This document shows, one piece after another, positions 16,863-25,541 of a DNA stretch of 64,000 nucleotides; the stretch's first letter is position 1; every line of letters starts with the position of its first letter. The DNA is taken from contig OW818662.1 of NCBI GenBank assembly GCA_942492915.1, positions 2,356,001 through 2,420,000 on the forward strand, read 5' to 3'. The notes below the pieces were generated by a model. The model did not search any database and had not been told where the DNA came from. It saw nothing but the letters and a program-made list of their open reading frames with translations. The DNA is from Turneriella sp942492915 (GTDB lineage Bacteria > Spirochaetota > Leptospiria > Turneriellales > Turneriellaceae). The position numbers were made by a program, and so were the translations under genes.

Positions 16863-18229
16863 AGGTACTCCGCCAGGGCCTTCTTGGTTGCGGCGAGTTT
16901 ATTCTGAATCTCTGCGTATTCGCCTTCTGCAGTCGAATCGTACACAACCCCGCCCGATGCACGAATAAATGCCTTGCCATCAACGGCGAAAATCGTGCGT
17001 ATCGGTATCGCGAACGTGCAATCACCGTTGAAACCGAAGTGACCTACGGCGCCACCGTAAGGCCCGCGAGCCTCATTTTCAATTCGATCGATTATTTTCA
17101 TCGATTCAATCTTGGGAGCGCCCGAGAGAGTACCCGCGGGAAATGACGCCGCAAGCGCAGAAAACATATCTTCGCGGGGGTCAATGAGGCCCACAACCTC
17201 ACTCGAGATGTGTTGCACGTGCGAAAATTTCTTGATGTCAAAAATCCGCCTCACCTTCACCGAGCCGTAACGTGCAACCCGGCCCAAATCGTTACGGTGC
17301 AGATCGACGAGCATATTGTGTTCGGCGATTTCTTTCGGGTCAGAGAGAAGCGCGCGGACGAGCTGCTGGTCTTCATGGGGAGTCTTACCGCGGCGCGTTG
17401 TGCCCGCCAGAGGGAACGATTCCATTTCACCCTGGCGCTGGCGGTAAAGCAATTCGGGGCTCGCACCGAGTAGGCGGTAGACTTTTTGATTTTCACTAAA
17501 TTTGATATAGAACATGTGCGGCGAAGGATTTATCTTACGAAGACTCGCGTAAATATTTAGCCAGTCGCCATCCACTTCATAGTTTTCAGAGATCCCTATC
17601 TGCACCTGAAAGGTATTGCCTTCAATAATTTCAAGGCGCGCCGACGCAACCATATCTGCGTGCTGCGCGGCAGTCTTCGATTGCCCTGTCGCGCGTACGC
17701 GGGTCGATTGCAGATTTCGCGGCTTTTCTGCCGCACTCCTGAGAATTTCCAAGCGGTTCTGCAAAAAAAAGAAATATGTAGTGTGTCCGGTAAGCTTATC
17801 GTGCACCAAGCCATCGGTGAACAACCCTAGTTGCATTGTCGGGAATATTTCGTGGCCTTTCAGGCCCAGAGTGGGCTCAAAATAGTTGCCACAGTCATAA
17901 CCCAGATAGCCGACGAGGCCCCCCGCATAGCTGCGGCTCAAAACATCTTTTGGCAGAATTTCGCGCAAATAGTTGTAAGGATTTGCCGTCTCTATGGTGG
18001 TCGAAATTCCTTGGTGTGTGGCAAGAAGTTGATTTCCTTTTGCCGAGAAAAAGTAGTCTGGCTCAAAACCGATCACCGAATACCTGGAATCGTAACTTTG
18101 CTCGCCAAGCGATTCAAGCAAGAAACAGGTAGGGAACTGCTGTTCCAAACGACCGAATAATTCAAAGAAATCAAGATCATTCTTGAACTCGACGTAGGTC
18201 GGTTTTGCAGGCAGCCGCGGAATCTGCAT
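16859..18229 (-). CDS. trpE: Anthranilate synthase component I (chorismate-binding)
   Basis: Converts chorismate plus ammonia to anthranilate, the first step of tryptophan synthesis. 456 residues, a compact form without a long N-terminal extension. The C-terminal chorismate-binding domain shows 'FPLAGTTRRGKT' (about 285-296), 'HNMLVDLHRNDLGRV', 'HISSEVVG', 'FPAGTLSGAPKIESMKIID' and 'RASGGVVYDS'. Alanine in 'PLAGT', where aminodeoxychorismate synthase PabB usually has lysine, favours TrpE. A PabB role is not excluded because no other tryptophan gene is nearby. Confidence 0.88.
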   Translation of the reverse strand: MQIPRLPAKPTYVEFKNDLDFFELFGRLEQQFPTCFLLESLGEQSYDSRYSVIGFEPDYFFSAKGNQLLATHQGISTTIETANPYNYLREILPKDVLSRSYAGGLVGYLGYDCGNYFEPTLGLKGHEIFPTMQLGLFTDGLVHDKLTGHTTYFFFLQNRLEILRSAAEKPRNLQSTRVRATGQSKTAAQHADMVASARLEIIEGNTFQVQIGISENYEVDGDWLNIYASLRKINPSPHMFYIKFSENQKVYRLLGASPELLYRQRQGEMESFPLAGTTRRGKTPHEDQQLVRALLSDPKEIAEHNMLVDLHRNDLGRVARYGSVKVRRIFDIKKFSHVQHISSEVVGLIDPREDMFSALAASFPAGTLSGAPKIESMKIIDRIENEARGPYGGAVGHFGFNGDCTFAIPIRTIFAVDGKAFIRASGGVVYDSTAEGEYAEIQNKLAATKKALAEYL

Positions 18230-18305
18230 TGAGGCAATGTCGCGCGAACTGTCAGGCCGAAAATCTATTTAGCGGCGCGTAAACTACGCCTTCTGTTGAG
18301 CTTCG

Positions 18306-18881
18306 TTACGCTGAATTTCGCGTAAATGAGAGTATTTGCTCCATGGATAGACCTTGTTTGGGTATGATTTCCAATTCCATTCGCCAAAAAAGGTCCGCAC
18401 CGGCATTCCTTGCGGTCTGGGATTTATAGCTAATAAAAAATGCGCCCGGATGAAAGCGCAGGCTGTAACGCTTCTTCCATGCCTCCCTCGCAGTGACCGG
18501 GACAACACGATGAGCACTCAAAACCGACTCAACAAACCGCCGCCTGTAAGCTCGAATCGCAAAATCTACCATGCGTGACAGCGACTCCCCAGTATGCATC
18601 GCCCGCTGGGTCGCAGCAGCGTGTAAGACCCTGTTCACGTACCAGGGTCGAATTTGGTACGCTTGTCCGTTCTTATTATAGCGCCGCAGGGTGGCAGGCT
18701 TGGGACCATGCCCTTGCCAGAACCCCAGATAGAGCCTCAGCAGCTCTTCGAGTAAGCGGGACTCAGAGAAATAAATGCCATAACGACGCAATAGCCTGCG
18801 TGCAGCGGTGACATGCCTCACAGATTTACCGCGCAATGTCACGGAAGTCGAATAGTATTCAATAGCACTTATACTAACCAT
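18306..18881 (-). CDS. DUF1564-like protein
   Basis: A 191-residue basic protein resembling the Leptospira-type DUF1564 family (unknown function, often multicopy). It has a helical N-terminal part rich in arginine ('RRLLRRYGIYFSESRLLEELLRLY'), a tract 'LRRYNKNGQAYQIRPWYVNRVLH', then 'GESLSRMVDFAIRAY', a possible ribbon-helix-helix or helix-turn-helix-like stretch. The region about 70-115 aligns by eye with residues about 55-95 of the protein at 41280-41738. Both genes are isolated and share a short upstream element. Function unknown; DNA binding is only a guess. Confidence 0.65.
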   Translation of the reverse strand: MVSISAIEYYSTSVTLRGKSVRHVTAARRLLRRYGIYFSESRLLEELLRLYLGFWQGHGPKPATLRRYNKNGQAYQIRPWYVNRVLHAAATQRAMHTGESLSRMVDFAIRAYRRRFVESVLSAHRVVPVTAREAWKKRYSLRFHPGAFFISYKSQTARNAGADLFWRMELEIIPKQGLSMEQILSFTRNSA

Positions 18882-18889
18882 CTATTATC

Positions 18890-18903
18890 TAAATACCCGG
18901 AAA
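18890..18903 (-). promoter_or_regulatory. Element shared with the other DUF1564-like gene
   Basis: On the minus strand TTTCCGGGTATTTA lies 8 bases before the start codon. The gene at 41280 has TTTCGGGTATTTA at 41252-41264, identical apart from one C. It may be a promoter core or a regulator site common to the two paralogues. Confidence 0.4.
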
Positions 18904-19049
18904 TGGTCATTTCTTCTCAGCAAACTCGCAATTTTTTGCAGAACGACCAAAAAGGCACAACCGGGCTGGCAAATCACGAGAGCTATTAGCGATTCTTCAA
19001 GTTATGACTTCTCCGTATTATGATTGCAGGCGTGCTCTGCGGGTAGCCC

Positions 19050-20168
19050 TTGCCGGCACCCGTGCGCTTCGAAATTACTGCAACATCAGGCACAGCCCGC
19101 CGCGGAATCCTGAGCTTACGGCAGAGTGTCGTCGAGACTCCGGTATTCATGCCGGTCGGAACCCAGGCCACGGTGAAAGCAATATCGCAAGAAGACCTTG
19201 AAGCAATCGGCTATCGCCTGATTCTCGGTAACACGTACCATCTGTACCTGCGGCCCGGCACTGAGACAATGCGGCAGGCGGGTGGAATTCATAAATTCAT
19301 GTCATGGCCGCACGCTGTACTCACTGACTCGGGTGGATATCAGGCATTCTCGCTGAGCGACAACGTGAAACTCGCCGACCACGGCGTGATCTTTCGCTCG
19401 CATCTTGACGGCAGCCCGCACCTGTTCTCGCCCGAGCGCACGGTCGACATACAGCGCGACATTGGTTCTGATATCATGATGCCAATCGATGACTGTGCGC
19501 CCTACCCTGCCGACGAGAAACGCCTTAAAGAAAGTCTCGTGCGCACGCATCGCTGGCTCGCTGAATGCAAAGAACATTGGTTACGCGACCCGCGTCACCA
19601 GACGCTTTTTGGTATTTGCCAGGGTGGAGTTAATCCTTTGCTGCGCGCCGACAGCGCCAAAGCATGCGCCGATCTTGACTTACCCGGTTACGCTGTCGGC
19701 GGCCTGTCGGTCGGTGAACCACTTGAGTACTATGCACCTTCGCTCGCCGCCGCAATCGAGCACCTGCCGAAAGATAAGCCGCGCTATGTCATGGGCGTGG
19801 GCACTATCCCAGAAATCTTGAATGGCGTCGCCCTCGGCGTCGACATGTTCGACTGCGTGTTGCCGACGCGCAACGCACGCAACGGCCAGGTATTCACTTC
19901 AACGGGCAAGGTCAACCTGCGCAATCTGCAGCACGCAACCTCTGACCAACCGATTGACGCAGCATGCGCCTGCCGCGTCTGCCAGAAATATTCGTTGGGC
20001 TATATCAGGCATTTGCACAAACAGAAAGAGATTCTCGGGCTCATGCTGAGCACATACCATAATCTATTTTTTATGCATGATTTCATGAAAAATATGCGGA
20101 GTGCGATCAGTACAGGAACATTTGACTCATACCGCGCTCACTGGCTGCAAATCTTTCAGGCAGCTTAG
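19050..20168 (+). CDS. tgt: Queuine tRNA-ribosyltransferase
   Basis: Exchanges guanine 34 for the queuosine precursor in GUN-anticodon tRNAs. 372 residues from a TTG at 19050, the only start upstream of a GTG at 19062; an in-frame stop (19044-19046) precedes it. The GTG alternative would begin MRFEITATSG, typical of Tgt, so the start is undecided. Motifs: 'DSGGYQAFSL' (catalytic/base-binding aspartate), 'GICQGGV', 'YAVGGLSVGEP', nucleophile aspartate in 'MFDCVLPTRNARNG' and zinc-binding 'CACRVCQKYSLGYIRHL' with the distal histidine. It stands alone as a gene. Confidence 0.95.
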   Translation: MPAPVRFEITATSGTARRGILSLRQSVVETPVFMPVGTQATVKAISQEDLEAIGYRLILGNTYHLYLRPGTETMRQAGGIHKFMSWPHAVLTDSGGYQAFSLSDNVKLADHGVIFRSHLDGSPHLFSPERTVDIQRDIGSDIMMPIDDCAPYPADEKRLKESLVRTHRWLAECKEHWLRDPRHQTLFGICQGGVNPLLRADSAKACADLDLPGYAVGGLSVGEPLEYYAPSLAAAIEHLPKDKPRYVMGVGTIPEILNGVALGVDMFDCVLPTRNARNGQVFTSTGKVNLRNLQHATSDQPIDAACACRVCQKYSLGYIRHLHKQKEILGLMLSTYHNLFFMHDFMKNMRSAISTGTFDSYRAHWLQIFQAA

Positions 20169-20190
20169 CAATATACTCAGGATGCAAGGG

Positions 20191-20199
20191 CCCCCCCCC
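20191..20199. repeat. Homopolymeric C9 tract upstream of a promoter
   Basis: Nine C directly after GGG, 11 bases before a strong -35 box. Tracts of this length slip during replication and could vary promoter context. Confidence 0.6.
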
Positions 20200-20210
20200 A
20201 GCGAATGAAC

Positions 20211-20264
20211 TTGACAACATGACCAATCGGTCATATTAGCCGACCACACATGAACAATCGGTCA
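20211..20264 (+). promoter_or_regulatory. Sigma70-type promoter with TetR-type operator pair
   Basis: TTGACA (20211-20216), 17-base spacer, TATTAG (20234-20239). The spacer holds TGACCAATCGGTCA (20220-20233), an inverted repeat ATGACC/GGTCAT of the TetR/AcrR operator style. A second near copy, TGAACAATCGGTCA (20251-20264), starts 31 bases later, about three helical turns, and overlaps the start codon of the next gene. Binding here would block RNA polymerase. No tetR gene is in the window. Confidence 0.7.
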
Positions 20265-21086
20265 CATGATAATACTTCCCCGATCCGTAGCGAAAATGCC
20301 AACCTGAAACTGCGATACGCACTGCTCGGCGTTACATTTGAAGTCCCGATACTCTGGAACATTTACGGTAGCCATGTCAAACGCCTCGGATTTGCGCGCG
20401 TGATGTTCGGCGGCACATCGATGTATCTGAGTCTGCCGTTTTTCATTATCGCACATGCGACGGGACTTGCGCTCTTAATACAATACGTACTCACTCCGCT
20501 GTTTGCGCTACCTCGCCGGCAGTTGCGAAATTACATTATTATCGATAGGTACAAGATCGCCGGGCTGACCCTCATGGATAGAATCAATTGCGCGTTCTGC
20601 GGCTACGCAAACGGCAGCATGCACTTCTTGAATCGATGGCTCGACGATGTCGCAGCAAAGACGCCCCGCCTGCTAATCTGGCAGAAACTTGCTGCGGGCG
20701 TCATGCTCATCTTCTATCTTCCGCTCATGGCTGCTCTGCAGATAGTCACGCTGCATGTTGTCTATGAACTGCTCGTCGCCAGGCCGCTGGGCCTCGGCAC
20801 TATGACAAAAATTGCGGGTATCAGGCGCCTGAACGAAATGCACGACTACCAGCACAACGCTGGCACCCTGTTCATGCGCCTCTTACGCCACGAAAAACTC
20901 TTCGCCATACGCATGGCGCATGCGTTAGCGCAGATTGAATCTTCGTGGTGCCCGCTGAAACATCTCGATCGCCGAGCCGAAACCAGCTACCCTGAACACC
21001 ACAGTAATTTTTTCGATGCCGACCAGGTTGATGAAATGCTGCAAACGCTGGCTGACCACGGCACTGCCTTCAGGCGCCGCCGGTAA
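20250..21086 (+). CDS. Membrane protein under TetR-type control, unknown function
   Basis: 278 residues starting at ATG 20250, which lies inside the second operator copy; no other ATG occurs for about 50 codons. The transcript from the promoter above would have a leader of only a few bases. Likely membrane segments lie at about 65-92 ('FIIAHATGLALLIQYVLTPLF') and 147-172 ('LAAGVMLIFYLPLMAALQIV'). Between them is 'IIDRYKIAGLTLMDRINCAFCGYANG', with two cysteines three apart and a polar pattern that looks functional. Histidines cluster in 'MHDYQHNAG' and 'YPEHHSNF'. I do not recognise the family; a redox or lipid-modifying role would fit but is a guess. Its 3' end overlaps convergent truA by 17 bases. 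Confidence 0.75.
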   Translation: MNNRSHDNTSPIRSENANLKLRYALLGVTFEVPILWNIYGSHVKRLGFARVMFGGTSMYLSLPFFIIAHATGLALLIQYVLTPLFALPRRQLRNYIIIDRYKIAGLTLMDRINCAFCGYANGSMHFLNRWLDDVAAKTPRLLIWQKLAAGVMLIFYLPLMAALQIVTLHVVYELLVARPLGLGTMTKIAGIRRLNEMHDYQHNAGTLFMRLLRHEKLFAIRMAHALAQIESSWCPLKHLDRRAETSYPEHHSNFFDADQVDEMLQTLADHGTAFRRRR

Positions 21087-21885
21087 GGCTATGGATTTGC
21101 AACAGGCGAGCTCGCAACCAATGCTGCGCGCTCGATTGGTCGTAGTCTTTGTACGCCGCATGCAAGAAGTACAGCGCATGCGGTACGAGCGTCATTCCTG
21201 CCTCGAGCCTGTCTTGCTTCGCGAGTATGCGTCCCACGGCATCCGGCTCTGTTTTTCCGCGAGCAACGTCGAGCAGCGTACCTGTGATGATGCGTATCAT
21301 ATTGTGCAGAAAGCCTGATCCGATGATATGCACGTAGGTATATGCGCCGTCTTCGACGATCCTGAGGTCATCGATGCGGCGAATTGTCGTCTCTCCCCGC
21401 TTCACGAGTTTCGCCTGGGTGAAAGACGCGTAATCGTTTTCGCCCAGTAGGTGCGGAATTGCCTGACGCACGGCGTTCCAATCGAGAGCTTCGCGCAGCC
21501 ACAGAGCCTTGTACCCGAGCACCCCGGGTCGGTGCGGTGCGTTGTAGATAATGTAGACATACTCGCGCTGCAGGCATGAGAAACGCGCATGAAAGCGATC
21601 GGGAACCAGCGCCGCATGCCTCACGGCGATGTTTTTCGGCAATAGGCTGTTCATTGAATAAATCAGCAGCCCTGTCGTCTTTGGCGGCTCACCCATAAAG
21701 TGCACAACCTGCCCGAGGGCGTTCACGCCGGAGTCGGTGCGGCCGGCACAGTATACCCTGACGGGCCGGCCGAGTATAATCTTGAGAACCCGCTCCAATT
21801 CGCTCTGTACGCTGATCTGGTTGGTTTGCCGCTGGTAACCAAAATATGCGGCCCCGTCGTATTCAATGGTCAAGGCGGTATTCAC
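21070..21885 (-). CDS. truA: tRNA pseudouridine synthase A
   Basis: Makes pseudouridine at positions 38-40 of tRNA anticodon stems. The frame is open far into divergent dnaN, but homology-like sequence begins at the GTG at 21885 (VNTALTIEYDGAAYFGYQRQ), preceded by GGAG nine bases upstream; I use that start, giving 271 residues. The catalytic aspartate lies in 'CAGRTDSGVNALGQVVHF', where the usual GVHA histidine is asparagine. Other motifs: 'RFHARFSCLQREYVY' and the C-terminal 'GSGFLHNMIRIITGTLLDVARG'. Confidence 0.95.
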   Translation of the reverse strand: MNTALTIEYDGAAYFGYQRQTNQISVQSELERVLKIILGRPVRVYCAGRTDSGVNALGQVVHFMGEPPKTTGLLIYSMNSLLPKNIAVRHAALVPDRFHARFSCLQREYVYIIYNAPHRPGVLGYKALWLREALDWNAVRQAIPHLLGENDYASFTQAKLVKRGETTIRRIDDLRIVEDGAYTYVHIIGSGFLHNMIRIITGTLLDVARGKTEPDAVGRILAKQDRLEAGMTLVPHALYFLHAAYKDYDQSSAQHWLRARLLQIHSLTGGA

Positions 21886-21985
21886 GGTTCGACTCCGCTC
21901 ACCGCAGGTTGGGTCACCAGCACGCAACAACGTCTTTTTTGCTTTATGTCGTATCAATGCTTTATCGTTATGCTTACTTCCGCAT

Positions 21986-23128
21986 ATGAAATTCCAGACG
22001 CATAAAGACTCGATCGACAAGGCGGTACGCCGCATCGACGCGATTATTCCGCATCGTGACATGGGCACTATGCTCTCAAATCTGCTGGTAGCAGTTGAAC
22101 CCAAACAGGTGAGCATTACAGCTTCTGACATGGAGACTACGGCGCGCATCACAGTGCCGGTCGAAGGCGGTCAGGCGGGGGAGTTCATCGTACCCGCAAA
22201 ACAATTTCAGGAATACGTCGGCTCGCTGGTCTCAAAAGACCTGATCGTCGAGGTTGAAACCGAAGAAGCCGCCGAAGAAGGCTCTGCCGCGTTTCGTGTA
22301 AATCTGCGCGGCACGAGCGACGCTTCTGCCCGCTACACCATGCCGGGTAATTCGGCGAAACATTTTCCGACCCTGAACCGCCTGAGCGACGCAAAACTCT
22401 TTGCAGTTTCGTCGGCGATCATCGAAGAGATGATTCGCAAGACGCAGTACGCAATTTCGCAAGAAGATAACCGATATATCTATAACGGCATCTGCTTTCA
22501 GGGCAATGGCGATCAGCTGACGCTCGTTGGCACCGATGGCCGCCGCCTCGCAGCCATCACACGCAAACTGCCTGCCCCGATCAATTTGCCACCGGGCACA
22601 GACGTCGTTGTGCATGCAAAGGCTATTCGCGAAATGCAGAAGCTTATAGACGTGGCCGATGAGGTCATGATCGGTGTTGAACAGCGCGACCTTTTCGTAC
22701 GCGTCGGCGACGCACAACTCTCAAGCCGGTTACTCGAAGGCAAGTTTCCTGATTATAAGCGGGTATTGCCGCAAGATATTGCAGTGCAGATCGAGATGAG
22801 CCGCGACAAACTCATTGAAGCTCTGCAGCAGATTCGCCCTGTCACCGAACCACCTTCAAACCAGTGCCGCATGGTACTCGAAGATAAAAAGATGCATATC
22901 TCGGGGCAATCCTCAGGCCAGAGCAGCCGAGCCGAGATTGCGATCGAGGTCGATTACTCAGGGGAAAAACTTGAGATTGGTTTTAATATCACGTACCTTA
23001 TCGACATTCTCAAAGCGCTCACCTGCCCGCGCGTACGACTCGGTCTCAATGACTCGAACAAACCACTCGTCGTGCAAGACGTCGATGATCCTGACTTCAT
23101 CGCGCTCGTGATGCCGATGAAAATCTGA
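21986..23128 (+). CDS. dnaN: DNA polymerase III sliding clamp (beta subunit)
   Basis: Ring-shaped processivity clamp of the replicative polymerase. The start is ATG 21986 (MKFQTHKDSIDKAVRRIDAI), giving 380 residues, the family length with three clamp domains. The longer open frame upstream lies over the truA start. Motifs: 'DMETTARITVPVEGGQAGEFIVPAKQF', 'VGTDGRRLAAITRKL', 'FPDYKRVLPQ' and the C-terminal clamp ending 'DPDFIALVMPMKI'. recF follows after 73 bases, a common pair, but dnaA is not upstream; truA diverges from it across 100 bases. Confidence 0.96.
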   Translation: MKFQTHKDSIDKAVRRIDAIIPHRDMGTMLSNLLVAVEPKQVSITASDMETTARITVPVEGGQAGEFIVPAKQFQEYVGSLVSKDLIVEVETEEAAEEGSAAFRVNLRGTSDASARYTMPGNSAKHFPTLNRLSDAKLFAVSSAIIEEMIRKTQYAISQEDNRYIYNGICFQGNGDQLTLVGTDGRRLAAITRKLPAPINLPPGTDVVVHAKAIREMQKLIDVADEVMIGVEQRDLFVRVGDAQLSSRLLEGKFPDYKRVLPQDIAVQIEMSRDKLIEALQQIRPVTEPPSNQCRMVLEDKKMHISGQSSGQSSRAEIAIEVDYSGEKLEIGFNITYLIDILKALTCPRVRLGLNDSNKPLVVQDVDDPDFIALVMPMKI

Positions 23129-23201
23129 AGAGTGACCGGGCGCAGAGAAACCTTCTGCACGCAATGAGCAACCCGGTGCCCTGTATCGAAATACGAGCGC
23201 A

Positions 23202-24323
23202 GTGCAGCCGCAGCAGATAAAAATCAACAGCCTCTCGCTGGCAAACTTCCGCAACAGCGAGAAGGCTGCGTATACGTTTTCAGAGGGGCTCATTTTTATA
23301 ACCGGCCTGAACGGCGCCGGCAAAACCACCATTCTCGAAGCAATAGGATTAACCTCATTTCTGAAGTCATTTCGCTTTGCACTCGATCGCGAGATGATAC
23401 GCTTCGGCGCAAGTTTCTACCGCGCAGAAGTCGGCTTCACTGCGCCGACGGGAAACCACCGCATCGCGATTAGCTTTGGCAGAAACCCTGACGACATGAA
23501 AGTTGCGGCGGTTAAGAAATATGCGCTTGATGGCCGAACCAATGAACGAGCCGCTGCGATCATTGGACGCATTCCGAGCGTCGTGCTGTCACCCGACGAC
23601 CTGCGCATTGTCGCGGGGGACCACACAGAACGCCGCCGGTTTATTGACCTGCTGCTTTCGATGCTCTACCCGGGCTATTTTACCGCATTACAAAACTACC
23701 ACCGGGCCCTGAAAATGCGCAGCCAACTGCTGAAGTCACGCCCAGACGAGGCGGTGATCTCTGCCGTTGACCGCGAACTCGCCGGCTCGGGTCTTGAGAT
23801 TCTGCTCAAACGCAGGCAATTTATTCCTGAATTCGCGGGCCCCTTTGCCTCAAGCGTAAGTAAGATTTCGCTCGGCAAAGACAGCTGGCAGCTCGAATAC
23901 CAGGGCGAGACCAAGGGAGTCGAAACAGTAGCCGATTATATGACGATGCTGAAAGAGCACCGCGTGAATGACCTGCGCTTAAGGCAGACGACGAGCGGCG
24001 TGCACCGTGATCGTTTATTTTTTCTGGGCCCGAACGGCGCAGAACATGACATCAAGACAGTCGGCTCGCAGGGCCAGAAACGCACTGCAGCCCTCGCACT
24101 CAAACTTGCACAATTCAATTACATGCAACAGAAGCTCGGCACACGCCCCGTCTTGCTGATCGACGATGTCTTAAACGAGCTTGATCTAACCCGGCGCGCA
24201 AGTTTCGTGGATTTTTTGGGCGGCGTGGGTCAGGTATTCTTTACGACAACCGATCTGATCGGCATGCAGGATTTCCTGAAAGGCATGGGCCAGTCGGCCG
24301 CAGTGCAAAACATAGAACTTTGA
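23202..24323 (+). CDS. recF: DNA replication and repair protein RecF
   Basis: SMC-like ATPase that helps load RecA at gaps. 373 residues from a GTG start. Walker A 'GLNGAGKTTILEAIG' (about 33-47), the RecF region 'SVVLSPDDLRIVAGDHTERRRFID', ABC signature 'GSQGQKRTAALALKLAQ' and Walker B 'PVLLIDDVLNELD' with the D-loop following. It lies downstream of dnaN. Its stop codon begins a 37-bp palindrome that separates it from the convergent acyl-CoA dehydrogenase. Confidence 0.96.
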   Translation: MQPQQIKINSLSLANFRNSEKAAYTFSEGLIFITGLNGAGKTTILEAIGLTSFLKSFRFALDREMIRFGASFYRAEVGFTAPTGNHRIAISFGRNPDDMKVAAVKKYALDGRTNERAAAIIGRIPSVVLSPDDLRIVAGDHTERRRFIDLLLSMLYPGYFTALQNYHRALKMRSQLLKSRPDEAVISAVDRELAGSGLEILLKRRQFIPEFAGPFASSVSKISLGKDSWQLEYQGETKGVETVADYMTMLKEHRVNDLRLRQTTSGVHRDRLFFLGPNGAEHDIKTVGSQGQKRTAALALKLAQFNYMQQKLGTRPVLLIDDVLNELDLTRRASFVDFLGGVGQVFFTTTDLIGMQDFLKGMGQSAAVQNIEL

Positions 24324-24357
24324 TTTGGGTTGCAGGCAACGCCTGCAACCCAAATCA
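24321..24357. terminator. Perfect inverted repeat between convergent recF and acyl-CoA dehydrogenase
   Basis: A 17-bp perfect stem (TGATTTGGGTTGCAGGC) with loop AAC. The recF stop TGA is the first triplet of the left arm, and the convergent stop lies one base beyond the right arm. No U-tract is seen; probably a bidirectional terminator. Confidence 0.7.
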
Positions 24358-24358
24358 T

Positions 24359-25540
24359 TTACTTGAGGTTTGCCGATTCTTTGATGATATACGCGCCGAT
24401 TTCATTCTTCTGAATCTGGCTCGTGCCTTCGTAGATTGTCAGAATTTTCGCATCGCGATACATCTTTTCAATTGGGTAATCCTTCGTGAAACCATAACCG
24501 CCGTGCAGCTGCAGCGCGTCGTTTGCGACCGCCACCGCAGTCTCAGATGCGGCGTATTTAGCCATCGCTGAAAACTTCGCGGCCTCGGGGTGCCCCGCCA
24601 TGGCATATTTCGCTGCGCGGTAGGTAATAAGGCGCGCCTGCTCGATGCGGGTCGCCATGTCAGCGAGCATATGCTGAACCGCCTGAAAGTTAATGATATT
24701 CTTGCCGAACTGTTCGCGCTGGCGTGCGTATTTGACCGCTTCTTTGTACGCACCGGTCGCAAGCCCGACCGCTGATGCAGCCACCGCCGGCCGTGAGGAG
24801 CTCAGAGTTTGAAAAGCGTGGATAAAACCGCGGTTCGGCTTCAGACCCACAAGATTCTCTTCAGGTACTTCCACATCTTCCATAATGACCTGCCGGGTAT
24901 GCGAGCACCGGATTCCCATTTTCTGCTCGAGTTTGCCGTAAGAGAGGCCTTTGGTGCCATTCTCAACGATGAAACATGACATGCCTCGCGGGCCTTTCGA
25001 CTTGTCGGTCAGCGCGAAGATCGTGTAGACATCCGCAACACCTGCGTTTGAGATCCACTGCTTGGTGCCGTTGAGAATGTAACGATCGCCCTTCTTGACT
25101 GCGGTCGTCGACAGGTTCGGCACGTCAGAGCCCGCGTTGGGTTCTGTGAGGCCGAATGCTCCGATTTTTTCACCGCTCGCAAAAGCACTGAGGTACTTTT
25201 TCTTTTGTTCTTCGGTACCGCCGTGTTCAATCGGCAGGGCACCGAGTTTTGTCGCAGAAATCGCTGTGTTCACACCGAGGCAATACTCGCTGACAATTTC
25301 AGAAAACACAATTGAAGCAAACAGGTCGGCGCCCATGCCGCCGTATTCGGCATCATACATGATGCCCGGAAGGCCGGCTTCTTTGAATTTTGCAAAAATT
25401 TCAAACGGGTATTCTTCCTTTTCGTCTAATGCCGCCCGGCGTGGGACAATCTCTTTCTCGCAGATATTGCGTATCAGCTCGCCGACTTCGACGAGTTCAT
25501 CAGAGAGGGTAAAATCCAACAGGCCTTTGTTTGTGCTCAT
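24359..25540 (-). CDS. Acyl-CoA dehydrogenase
   Basis: FAD-dependent enzyme of fatty-acid or branched-chain acyl-CoA oxidation; 393 residues, the family size. Visible: 'FGLTEPNAGSDVPNLSTTAVKKGDRYILNGTKQWISN' (FAD and substrate contacts), 'REQFGKNIINFQAVQHMLADM', 'QLHGGYGFTKDYPIEKMYRDAKI' and the catalytic glutamate in 'TIYEGTSQIQKNEIG' near the C-terminus. The position of the glutamate suits a short-chain or glutaryl/butyryl-like enzyme; substrate unknown. A 24-bp palindrome lies one base before its start codon, and no ETF or thiolase genes are adjacent. Confidence 0.93.
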   Translation of the reverse strand: MSTNKGLLDFTLSDELVEVGELIRNICEKEIVPRRAALDEKEEYPFEIFAKFKEAGLPGIMYDAEYGGMGADLFASIVFSEIVSEYCLGVNTAISATKLGALPIEHGGTEEQKKKYLSAFASGEKIGAFGLTEPNAGSDVPNLSTTAVKKGDRYILNGTKQWISNAGVADVYTIFALTDKSKGPRGMSCFIVENGTKGLSYGKLEQKMGIRCSHTRQVIMEDVEVPEENLVGLKPNRGFIHAFQTLSSSRPAVAASAVGLATGAYKEAVKYARQREQFGKNIINFQAVQHMLADMATRIEQARLITYRAAKYAMAGHPEAAKFSAMAKYAASETAVAVANDALQLHGGYGFTKDYPIEKMYRDAKILTIYEGTSQIQKNEIGAYIIKESANLK

Positions 25541-25541
25541 A

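Noticed and set aside
18882..19049. Possible small gene or RNA between the DUF1564-like gene and tgt
   Set aside because: I see no start with a credible frame and no stable conserved structure; only the shared element near 18890 is worth noting.
21875..21905. tRNA-like T-arm sequence GGTTCGACTCC before dnaN
   Set aside because: The flanking bases do not form a 5-bp T-stem, and no acceptor, D or anticodon arms are present upstream; it is the leader and ribosome-binding region of truA on the other strand.
21866..21985. N-terminal extension of dnaN, and the matching long extension of truA
   Set aside because: Each extension overlaps the other gene's start; family alignments by eye begin at ATG 21986 and GTG 21885.
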